Assembly: GCA_027924585.1 (NCBI GenBank)
Contig: BSBM01001138.1
Coordinates: 13,139,001 to 13,203,000, forward strand
Direction of reading: 5' to 3'
Length of the DNA stretch: 64,000 nucleotides
Source: Larix kaempferi
Taxonomy: Eukaryota; Streptophyta; Pinopsida; Pinales; Pinaceae
Positions within the stretch are counted from its first letter, which is position 1; every line of letters starts with the position of its first letter. Below, piece by piece: positions 36,177 to 46,038 of the stretch. The position numbers and the translations under genes are program-made. The notes under the pieces are model-generated. The model was not told the origin of the DNA and did no database searches. It saw nothing but the letters and a program-made list of their open reading frames with translations.

Positions 36177-36867
36177 TGTTAACACCCAAAAAGTGCTCAC
36201 TACCTCATCTACCCCATTGCATGACTCATTTGTCCATATTTCCTACCATATTTGCCTCCGAAACCTTAAAATCCCATTAAAAAGCCTCCAAAAGGCCAAA
36301 ATACCCCCTTTTCCCCCAAAATAGCAAAAACCCTCTAAAAAGGGAATAAAAATATAAAAAAAAGAGGAAAAAGAGGGAAAAAGGAGGCAAAAACCCTATG
36401 CAGCTGACCTAAACCATATGGTTCCCAAAACCATGGGCCAACACTCCACCACTAAAAACCTATAAATAGGTGATGGAGGCCCCTCATTTCATATTCACAG
36501 TCAAATACACCCTTACTCTACCAAAATCACTCTTGAAACCCTAGCTCACCCTTGAGCTACTTTCACACTTGAGTGCCCCTTTGGCCCATTTCCAACCCTT
36601 TGGAGAAAGAGAAAGGAGCAAAGCTGGAAGCTTGGAAGCAACCCTCCTAGACTGCTGCAAGAGCTTCACCAACCTTCACATTGGAGGTATAATCAATACA
36701 AAAACCCTTTTTATTATCTTGTCTTTTCTGTTTTATGCACATGTTTAGAATAATTACCACTTTACTGTATTGTCTTTCATTTAATGTTTTTCTGAACTAC
36801 TACTAAGGAGTCCCTTCTCCTTAGTAGGTGCTCATTTGCACAAGCTAGGGTGAAAACCCTAACTACA
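36177..36867 (+). repeat. 3' LTR of the Tat-like element
   Basis: Starts TGTTAACACCC, ends AACTACA, and is followed by the GTATG duplication. A TATA box lies at 36461-36469. Confidence 0.9.
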
Positions 36868-36872
36868 GTATG

Positions 36873-38350
36873 TTTTTGCTATTGAAAGTTTGACAGGTAT
36901 CATTGACCATTACTCTGGGAACACCTCTTGTAGTTTACATATGACATGATTCTTCAAATCATTTGATTGGTTTTTGTATTGTAAGTGAAAAGTATGTCTG
37001 TACATTATTTCCACTATAGCCCTCATAGTATTATAAAATTATTTTCCCCTTCTATTAACCTCCAACACCACTCCAGATGAGTTAAGGTCCAATTGATCAT
37101 AATTTGCATCTTTCATAATTTTTTTCTTATGATGACATTGAATTATGTTGCTTTCAGTTATTTGAAACATGCAACATATGTGAATCACGTTATTTGAAAC
37201 ATATTAGTGAATATTCTTAATTAGTAGATTATTACTCAAATTTGAATAAATAATTCATATTGAATTATTTTTTATTTAACCCGATTCATCCCTCTGCAAC
37301 TTTTCCATCAACATTTTACACTCTTCTGGAGTTAGTTTGGTAAGAATCTTATTAAGATTCCTCATTTTTTGGCTCTAGATATCACACATTAACTAATACA
37401 TATTAGTTAACTTTACAAATAATTCAAACAAATTAATTTAAATACATAAATTAATTAAAAGCACTTTCCTTCTTCGTAATTCTAGATGTGCTTCCATCAT
37501 GTTGATTAAAGTTGTTGTTCATTGAACTCATAGCATGCATTTTCTATCAATAAAAAACCTGTACCTTTAAATATAGAAGCTATCAATATATTATACAAAC
37601 AAATTACATACCTTCAAAATATGAAAAAAAAATATATTAAAAAATGAATAAATCTGATATTGGTGCGCTTAAATACATGAAATGCCCTAGTGCATTCATA
37701 ACAACAATGCACCGGTGCGTTAAAATAAATACAACACAATGGGAACAGAGAATCGAGATATGAAAATCGACTTTTGTGTTTTTATAAAATAAAAAATGAT
37801 GTGATGTATGTCATATCCAGTGTGTTATGTTCTTGAACGCACCAGTGCGTTACTGTAATACAAACACACTAATATTGACACATGCAGTTTTTTTATTAAA
37901 AAGGAAAAAAAAAACTTTACAAGGCCGACATGGTTACGGATTCGACCAAGGAAGTGGCCCCATATCACCCTACACTTTCTATATATAATCACAAGCTCAG
38001 TAAATCCAAAATCCCTAAAAGGTGAAATCATAATTATGTATAACAATAGAGAGATTTAAACCCTAATGTAAAATTTTGCAGCCACATAAAACGAAAAGAA
38101 GCAGTGAGAAAATAAGGGTTTCAACATTGAAGGTAAGTATGGAGTTTTTTTTTCTAAATCTAGTTAAACTTTAAATAAGATGATAAGATCAACAATAATA
38201 TTTACATACTTGAAATTTCTATTGTGCAAGGTTTTGTTTGATTCGCCATACCTACCAAATTTCAACCCTAAGAACTCCTTCCAGTTGCTCCAAACTCCTT
38301 CCACGTAAGTCTCTCTTCCAAAAGACTCCCCTGGAATTTTTGGCAAAAGA
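36873..38350 (-). pseudogene. Further minus-strand exon-like blocks in the CACTA remnant
   Basis: Minus-strand segments look like exons: IPGESFGRETYVEGVWSNWK (about 38340-38220), MSSMNNNFNQHDGSTSRITK (about 37535-37470) and ILTKLTPEECKMLMEKLQRD (about 37355-37295). They may be the 5' part of the gene whose other exons lie at 27370-28300, with the Tat-like insertion between. The family is not recognised and the joining is an inference. Confidence 0.3.
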
Positions 38351-38810
38351 ATGAATTAATGTTTATGTTTTTTGCTTTTAAACACTATTTAGAATTACTT
38401 TTTGAACTTAAAATTGCTACCCTTTTCTTAATTTAGGGAAAAAAGAGTTTGTGCGATTTTATAAAAAAATTTATTTTCGACATTTTTAGTGCGCATGTTT
38501 TCAAGTCGCACAGGTGCCTACATAAGTAAGATGCACTAGTTGAACAACAATTTAAAAACTCATTCTGTGGTGCATGTAAAATTAGGACGCCTCGGTGCGC
38601 TTATGTGTAGGAAAGGCACCTGAATGAATTATGTTGTAAAAATGCATGTAGAAATATCTGCTATCAAATGTAGCAGATATTTTCCACCGCGAGGGATTTT
38701 GTGGATGTTCATTCACGGTGTGTTTATATTTGAAGCACATCATTGTGTTTGGTATATGTGAGTGCATTGGTGCGTGTATATATGAATAAATGCACCAGTT
38801 TAATTTGAAA
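37660..38810. repeat. Second cluster of CACTA-type subterminal repeats
   Basis: GCACCGGTGC-like palindromes near 37710, 37845, 38535, 38590, 38765 and 38792 match those at 26220-26790. The block near 38685-38730 (CCGCGAGGGATTTTGTGGAT then GTTCATTCAC) resembles the outer block near 26190-26220 in the same orientation. Confidence 0.6.
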
Positions 38811-39227
38811 ATCCTCTGGTTTTATGTGTCCACTTAAAATTATATATTCATCCCAAATGATCTTTTAATATTTAACCACACCAATTACAATATTTCATAG
38901 TATATATATATTGCTTAAACTCACCTTATTCTTACAAAATCGTTTCCAAACTATATTGGAAGTTATATTGTGATATAGTTCTTGAAAATATTTTAGGAAT
39001 GTAAAGACGTATATTGATTGTTGATTTGGCTCAAATGCATGAAGAAAAGTTTGTAGTATCAAATAACCAATTCTTCAGATTCTAGCTCATTCCATCTTGT
39101 TCAAAGTTCGAGGAGTTCTCCATTTACATCCCTAGTAAGTTCATGTTTTATTTATATTTTGACTACTTATTTGAATTTATGTTACTTATCCATATGAATA
39201 TGAATATCAATTTATTCTTTATTGTAG

Positions 39228-40432
39228 GATCCCGATTCAGGTTCGATTTTGGATGCACAAGACATTCCACCAGTTTCAAAATGTCGTAAGGTCTTATCAG
39301 AAGCAACATACCACAAGCAGTTCGTGGATGAAAATGGGCATCCGCTTTACCCCTCCAATTGTAACATGGCATCTTCAAGCTGCCATCTTAGTTCATCAAC
39401 GATAATTCGTCGTGAACTAGAACTCTTTTATGACACCCCAATAGTTTTTGGTTGTTCAAAATGTCAAGGGTTGAAGGAGAACCCTTGGCATGTCACACTC
39501 ACCCTTTACACCAATGATAGATTACCCAATGCCAATTGTCTAATACCCCCTACTACAGTAAAAAATCCAATAGTTGATATAGAAAAGACACGCAGGAACA
39601 CTTCCCTATGCTCATTTTTGAAAAAGTTGGAAGCCAAGACAACTATGTCTCATCCTAAATTGAAGAACCCCTCTCCTTATGTTCAGTCAACTGAAAGTTC
39701 TAGTGATCTAAAGTATGATGTGCATGCCACCCAACCCATCTCTACTAGAAGATACAAAAATTTGCATGAGTTGAGAGAAAAATTGTCCAAGTACACACCA
39801 AGATCTGTCCAATTATTGGAGGGTAGCAATGTTTTCTCCCTTCCTGTGAATTTGCAAAGTAAATATAAAACTTCTTACAACCGCACTTTGTATGGCCATT
39901 GGTCATCTTCTCTACCTATTCCTAATATTGGAACCGAATTCTCCTTTTGTGGTAATTTTTTTATGATTACAAAGTCTCATATAGATGTTGCAAATCTTGG
40001 GTTTTTTATTCTTTTACATGTACTCATTCCTCCCAAACAATCAGTAGCACTTATGCCATTTTGTGGTCCTATCTATTGTCGGACTGATTACTTGAATATT
40101 GTTAAAGACAAGCACAACATTTCCATGTATAGTATGTGCATGAATGGTTATGTTTCTGGAAACTTTAATAGGAAGAACCTATTGTATATATATGGTCATC
40201 CACATGCTCATGGTAACATTACCGAGTTCATAAATAGTTCTAGGTGCTCTTTATTTTCTCCAAATTGTTCATTTGAGGAGCACTTCAATGACCAGGAGTT
40301 ATTTATAAAAGGTAACCTTCCATATTTGTTGTTGTACATGCAATACGTAGTTTGCCTCCCGGTGATGAGTTTTTAATGAACTATAACTTCCGTAGACCAC
40401 TAACCGCTTGTCATAGACGCTTTGCATTGTGA
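39228..40432 (+). pseudogene. SET-domain protein ORF beside the CACTA transposase
   Basis: A splice-acceptor-like TTATTGTAG precedes an open frame of about 380 residues. Its last third reads as a SET domain, the fold of lysine methyltransferases: an N-terminal strand region (VANLGFFILLHVLIPPKQSV, with NLG for the usual GxG), CGPIY, then NITEFINSSR followed by SPNC (compare RFINHSC...PNC). After a shift near 40338 the frame continues LPPGDEFLMNYNFRRPLTAC, the C-terminal Tyr-containing SET segment, with stop at 40430-40432. NSSR in place of NHSC suggests activity may be reduced. The ORF lies about 430 bases upstream of, and co-oriented with, the TNP2 remnant. A possible upstream exon ends near 39133. 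Confidence 0.6.
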
Positions 40433-40857
40433 TTACATTTAGACATTCCCTTGGGGCATATGACAAAAAAAAACATTGATTAATTGTAATTGTTAATTTT
40501 CAATGGATTCATGCAATTAATGTATTGCTCAGTTTGAAATTATGTTTTATAAATTCAATTCGAAAATGTGTTGCTCAATTTTAATTTTTTATATTTAATG
40601 TGGAATTGATGTTAATTTATCGTACAATCGGAACGTTTTCTTTATAAATTGTTTGCATCTTAACATTTTCTATCGGAAGTAATTCTCGTGCTTCTGTAAT
40701 AATTCTTTTCTATAAGGCTGGATCAAACCAATTTCATTGTGCTTACTAACATCATTGATGTAATGTTCAATATTTTTGATGTAATGTTCAATATTTTTGA
40801 AATCGGGATTATGATGATGAGCGAACTGCCTACCATATTCCATTGCACCCCAGTACA

Positions 40858-41776
40858 ATGCCAAATCGAGAGAAGGCTAAAAAAATAGCACAACTTGGAG
40901 AGGAAGCATACCAAGCATGTTTGAATCAACCACCTATTCAATTTTCACTACGTCCATCTTCACCAATCAGGAATGCCGACAGTAATAGTAGTTCTTCACA
41001 TGTTGGAAATGGAGGTAATGAAGTAGTGGTTGGTATGGATGATTTATTACAACAAAGGAGTTCCATGGATGCAATGGTGTTCCATACATTCCAGGACAAT
41101 GAGCTAGGGGGTGACGCTCATATTACTGAAGCCTTATTTGAAAGCCTTAAATTAGCTTCCACCAAACCTCTCTTTGCACCTAGTCGGTCAAAGTCTACAT
41201 AGTTTGGGACAACAATGCTACTGTACAATTTGAAAGAAAAGTATAGAATGCCAGACAGATGTTTCTCAGCATGGTTGGCGTAAATGACCATCAATTACAT
41301 TATATTTTGAGGAATCTTGTGACACAATCATCATTGAAAATGGTCGATTTTATGAAATTTGAATGACATTGTACATTTGTATTTCCCACTAACTCTAGGT
41401 TATTCAAAGATAAGGTAATTCTGAATGTTAATGTCTTGTTGCGAAGAGGCAAAGCAAATGTTGAAAATGTTGGATGTAGAGTACATATCATATCATGCGT
41501 GTACCAATGATTGTATTCTATATAGAGGAGAATATGTAGACAAAGAGATATGTCCAAAATGTGGGCATGACAGGTACACAAAATAAAAAAATAAGTCTAA
41601 AGCACATGGTCCTCCTCATAATATATTGAGGCACATGCCTGCAATACCGAGGATTCAAAGACTCTTTCGTTGCATAGAATTAGCTATGCTGCAGGGATGG
41701 TATGCATCGAACCGAAGTGCGGAAGGATTTATGCGAATCCCAACAAATTCAATCGCCATGAGGCATATAGAGGATA
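40858..41776 (+). pseudogene. TNP2-type CACTA transposase, truncated
   Basis: The ATG at 40858 opens a 115-residue head ending at TAG 41200-41202. In-frame sequence continues LLYNLKEKYRMPDRCFSAWL, then after further stops the family hallmark YHACTNDCILYRGEY...CPKCGHDRY (41485-41580) and MPAIPRIQRLFRC...RSAEGFMRIP (about 41630-41740). This is the Transposase_21 (TNP2) N-terminal half of plant En/Spm elements. It is cut after HIED at 41776 by a second CACTA-like end, so the catalytic region is missing. Confidence 0.85.
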
Positions 41777-42065
41777 CACTAGTACAAAATGAGAGATAAG
41801 TGACTAGGTGACTAAAAATGCTAGTCACCACAGTTTTTTCAAGGGATAAATGACAAAAAATAGCAATTTTAAGTGATCCAACTAAAAATGACTAAAATAA
41901 ATGACTAATTTAGTCATGGGATAAAATATACGACTAGATAACACGTGACTAAAATAAAAACGACTAACATAAATGACTAATTTAGTCACAGGAATACAAA
42001 TATGACTATCTAACAACATCTAATAATATCAATTAGTCATTTAGGTTAGTCAATTTTAGTTGTGT
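41777..42065 (+). mobile_element. Second CACTA-like terminus with TGACTAA palindromes
   Basis: CACTAGTACAAAATG at 41777 fits the CACTA terminus pattern and interrupts the TNP2 reading frame. The next 280 bases repeat TGACTAA/TTAGTCA words, including the palindromic TGACTAATTTAGTCA twice, as expected for subterminal repeats. No matching opposite terminus was found in the window. Confidence 0.6.
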
Positions 42066-42190
42066 CACCCCGACAATGGAAAATTACAATTAGATGAATT
42101 TGATATATGGATTTGGAGACCCGAGTGACGTAAATTGCATCACGCGGCTATGGAAAATTGCAATTTTGACAATGAATTGTGACGATTTAC

Positions 42191-42262
42191 TAAATTTTAA
42201 CACTATACATGGATTCTAAGACCCTTAGGGGTCGCTGAATCCATCTACAGTGTTAAAATTTA
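42191..42262. repeat. 26 bp inverted repeat (hairpin)
   Basis: Left arm 42191-42216 and right arm 42237-42262 pair at 24 of 26 positions. The 20-base loop contains GACCC...GGGTC, which can pair again. The same GATGGATTC and GAGACCC words recur near 42110 and 42290. Confidence 0.8.
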
Positions 42263-42299
42263 CTAAATTGTAACCATCATGTAGATGGATTCATGAGAG

Positions 42300-43017
42300 A
42301 CCCCCTTGAGTCACTCGACAACATATTCTGCTTTCAAGACATCTAGTGAGGCCAAGTTGAGTTTCAGAAATTTGTCGTTTCCTGATTTGAGCATCGTAAT
42401 GTGTTGATTCTTAATATACCATCATTTTTAGCTCGTCATGTTGGCCATGCCCATATATCATTTGAAAAAAACGTCATTGTTTGACCCTTTCGACAGTCGG
42501 TTTAAGTTTTGACAAGCAAGATCATTTTACGTCTTCTTAGTGAAATTCACCAATTTTGCATCCTCCGTTAATTTGTTGATTTAACCCATCTTCTAGTATT
42601 CTCATCAAGACTATGTTCAGAATGTCAAACAATTTCCTTGAGTACCTCTTTGCAGAAAAAAAACCAACGAACCTTTATTTTTAAAGTAATAAAAAGAGAG
42701 CCTCCCTCCTCTTTTGTAAATAAAATCCTTTCATTCCCATTGTCATGACTTTTCAAATATGATGAAGTAAAATCTATTCTTCCTTTAACCCCTCTATCCT
42801 AAGTCCTACCCCTCCATTCTTCATTTCATAAAAAAATAAAAAAATAATTATTTAATCCTTTTGTCGACCCATCCCTTTACCCATTGTCCCCATTGATAAA
42901 AGATAATTCATTAAAACTTTTCCCTAATATTGTTTGAGATATTTTTCATCAAACCATGCTCTATATTGTGAAATGTATCCAACATTCTATATATCTTCGA
43001 TAATGCCAAATGCATCA

Positions 43018-43069
<52 letters not shown>

Positions 43070-43657
43070 TATTTTTCCTTATTGGACCTTATGGTATGTT
43101 CATGGGTTTGTTTTGTATTCATTTCCTTTTCCCTTTAAATTAATTATCTTTTGTTGAAATCCTTATTAGGATTGTTATATATTAGGATCCCATTTTTTGT
43201 TGGGATTATTTTACATGTAATAAAAAAATATTTATAAAAATATATAATTGTATATATTTTAAAATAAACTTATTGAATATCAAATTCCATCAACAATTTA
43301 CTTACCTAATTGGAAATTCAACCTTAAACTGATCATTACCTTCCAAAGGAATAAATTAACCCCATTCCAACCATATCCTCCCCAAACTAGAAATTGAACC
43401 CCTACCTCCACTGAGTAGATATAAATTCTTTTTGAATATCTTCCTTTAATAATCGTATTTCAAGTATTTTAACTTTGAATGTACTAAATTTCAATAACCA
43501 AAAAAATTTGTTACAATATTTAACCACTATTATAGCTTTATCATTTTATGAATTTTTTAAGTTTAATTTTTAAACCTTCATTCAAATTTTATATCTAATC
43601 CAATAAAAAAAAAAATTAAAAATACATAATAGAACACATTAAAATCAATGTAACTTG

Positions 43658-43689
<32 letters not shown>

Positions 43690-44560
43690 GAAAATCAATT
43701 TTGAAAAACGAACTTCATACCTGCCAAATTTTAACTATGGATCATTCCAATCATGCAAATATGTTCCTTAATTTTAAGGATGGATCAATTTTTTTCCAAT
43801 CACCCAATATGTTCATTCTCATAAATTCCTTTTACATATTGGGTTACATAAATGGAGAGGATTTGCAGATATGTGGAAGGGTTTTACAGGGGTTTAAGGA
43901 TGGCTTCATATCTTACGCAAATCATTTTCATTTCCATACAAAGTTGCACACAATTTCCACGGATTTCCATTTTGAACAAAACCCAACAGAAAATGTTGCA
44001 TTTACGATAGATTTGGGAGCTACCAGAAGATTATTACTTTTTAGTACTAAATACCCCACATGTGGTGTCATAAGGATTTGAACCCTTAACCCCTCGGCTA
44101 TTGCAAAGCACAAGAAATGGAGCAAGGGTATCTGTGTGAAAGTGCAGAATGCGAAAGCATCTTTCAATCCTCCACTAGTAGTCTCGGGAAAGTGTCAGAT
44201 TCAACCAACAAACATGAGTGGACAACAAGAAAAGGGGAATCCAACAAAGGGGGATGTAAATCCAGGGAATCCAGGAGAGACAAGCATCGGTTGTGAAAAA
44301 AACATAGAAAGCAATATCCCTACTAATAAAACTAGAGAGAAAATGGAATCCATGGAAGTTGTGGTGAGGTACCATAAAATATTGTCACCACAATCAAGAC
44401 ATAAAGGATTTCCTTTCATATGAAGTGGGTTTCACATTTTTGTGTTTGATATTCAATTGCACCAACAAAAGGCCCCATTGGGACGATGGTTAGTAAAACT
44501 TCTCACCTGCTTCTCACATCTCTGTGATTTCTTGTATAGAATTTTGTTTTAGATTTATTT
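42300..44560. other. AT-rich stretch with microsatellites, no supported gene
   Basis: (TA)n runs lie at 43028-43064 and about 43663-43689. Short frames at 43701-44081 (126 residues) and 44136-44423 (95 residues, Gly/Asn/Pro-rich) have no recognisable domain. The first spans a TA-rich edge and is probably chance. Confidence 0.4.
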
Positions 44561-44605
44561 TTTTCATCGTGGGTAGTAGGGAAATCAATCCTAAATCACC
44601 ACTGG

Positions 44606-44782
44606 GATGAAGAATTCCAGATCCCAGCAGCTGCAAATCCTTATTCCCCCAAAGCTGAGAAGCCCAAATCACTACCAAGATCGATGCACTACCTATTGAA
44701 AGACCAGCATTTGTTGTTTGTCTTGTTGGGTATGTTGATAGCCTCTATGATCTTCATTCTACATCCCAATATTGCAAAGTGA
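44606..44782 (+). pseudogene. UXS: UDP-xylose synthase (UXS) pseudogene, N-terminal membrane-anchor exon
   Basis: The frame beginning DEEFQIPAAANPYSPKAEKP contains KSLPRSMHYLLKDQHLLFVL and a hydrophobic segment (LLGMLIASMIFIL), the cytosolic tail and single transmembrane anchor of type II, Golgi-localised UDP-glucuronate decarboxylases. These enzymes convert UDP-glucuronate to UDP-xylose for cell-wall polysaccharides. The frame stops at TGA 44780, where a donor-like GTGAGA sits. The catalytic part resumes after element C2 at 53080. Confidence 0.75.
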
Positions 44783-45081
44783 GACATAAGGAAAAAAGAA
44801 GGCGGATCTGAGAAATTTGTCTCCAATGGAGTGGAAAATTCTGGGGTTCAGAAGACAATGAATCAAAATTAAAATAATAGTAGGAGAGTCCAAAACGAAA
44901 TTGGAAATAAAGTGGACGGAAAGTCGAACTAAAGGCCAGCAGAAGGGGTCAATGATCCGATCCCAAGGTGGATACTTCCCTATTATTATTAGATCGGCCC
45001 TTACTATTATTAATTCTATCCCCTATCATTATTGAAGCTACAAGAATAGTCCCATTGACTAGGAATATGTTCTTCCATCTA

Positions 45082-45086
45082 TTATT
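45082..45086. repeat. Target-site duplication of C2, left copy (TTATT)
   Basis: Identical to 52999-53003. Confidence 0.92.
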
Positions 45087-45575
45087 TGTTAAATATTGTA
45101 ACTTCAAAGAATATTATATTTGTACTTTATTATTCCGGAGATGTTTCATCCCTCCGAGGTAATCCTATTATGTATCCGGAGATGTTTATTCCTCCGAGGG
45201 TTAGTATTAACTAGGGTTATTAGACCCACCATGTGTGGGTCGGCCCTGTAGTTATATTTTAGGGGTTATTAGACTTCTCCAGGTGAGGTCGGCCCCAACA
45301 GGTCTTTTAGTCAGTTGAGAGTCAAGTATAAATAGATGAGGTGAACTCCTCATTAGATCATTCACTCACTTGTGAAAGGGTGCGCACTAGTTGAGGAGAT
45401 CTGCTAAGGAGTCAAGAAGAGAAGGAGCACATCTTGTATTTTGGTTGATCATCTTATTGAGGAAAGCTTTACTGGGTTTTCTACCCCATGAGGGTTTCCC
45501 AGGATATATTGTGTGTTATCTTGTGATTGTGTTTCTATCAGAGATCTTGCCTGTCTATTTGGTTTAAATCTAACA
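45087..45575 (+). repeat. 5' LTR of C2
   Basis: TGTTAAATATTG to ATCTAACA. The TATA box TATAAATAG at 45327-45335 is followed by a short dyad ATGAGG/CCTCAT. GGAGATGTTTCATCCCTCCG is repeated imperfectly near the start (45137, 45177), a candidate U3 regulatory repeat. Confidence 0.95.
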
Positions 45576-46038
45576 TGGTATCAGAGCCAAACTGAATAGG
45601 ACATCTTTCACAAGGTAAGAATACCTCTTTCTCTCTCTTTGGTGAAGTTAGGGTTTCAGCCCAAAGTTGATATTATTGATTTTTGGTTGCATGGCTGGAT
45701 AGCCCTTTTCAATACCTTTCTTTTGAGCTATAGATCGAACTTTTTGGTTGGGTAGAACTCCGGGAAATCCAAACCCTAATTCTACCAAAAGTGCGATACG
45801 TCAGATTTTGGTTTCAGAAAAAAGTTGTAATTTTTGAATTCTGATTATATGGCTGGGTATCCCTTCTCAAGAGCATTCTTTTGAGCTATAGATCGAACTT
45901 TTTGGTTGGGTAGAACTCCGGGAAATTCAAACCCTAATTCTACCAAAAGTGCGATAAAATTCTGTTCCAGATTCCGGAAAAGTAAAAGGTAACTTTCCAG
46001 GTAAGTCTACTCTGTCTCTTGGACTCCCCCAAGAGAAG
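45576..46038 (+). promoter_or_regulatory. C2 primer-binding site and leader
   Basis: TGGTATCAGAGC at 45576 follows the LTR directly and matches the plant initiator-Met tRNA primer site. The leader holds two copies of a roughly 105-base unit (about 45692-45798 and 45853-45957) sharing TTTTGAGCTATAGATCGAAC and GGTTGGGTAGAACTCCGGGA. C1 has one related unit near 12365. Confidence 0.88.

Larger units (their letters stand above)
28409..36867 (+). mobile_element. Tat/Ogre-like Ty3/Gypsy element lacking RT, RNase H and integrase
   Basis: It is bounded by LTRs of 739 and 691 bp and a GTATG duplication. After the 5' LTR comes a primer site containing GCGACTCCGCTAGGG, like the tRNA-Arg type known for Ogre elements. 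A long leader, a frameshifted gag with zinc knuckles, a stub of the pre-RT region and a 2.7 kb non-coding 3' part follow. The RT, RNase H and integrase domains are absent, so the element depended on a helper. It is inserted in the CACTA remnant. Confidence 0.88.
26023..41776. mobile_element. En/Spm (CACTA) transposon remnant, extent uncertain
   Basis: The left terminus CACTACAAGGAAAATGC at 26023 matches the CACTA end pattern. Degenerate GCACCGGTGC palindromes cluster at 26220-26790 and again at 37660-38800. A truncated TNP2-type transposase ends at 41776. The opposite terminus is absent. The span is interrupted by the Tat-like element at 28409-36867. It could be two overlapping CACTA remnants, because subterminal-type repeats also occur in the middle. 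Confidence 0.6.

Noticed and set aside
42934-43143. Plus ORF with an Ile/Tyr run
   Set aside because: The run is a (TA)n microsatellite, so the frame is chance.
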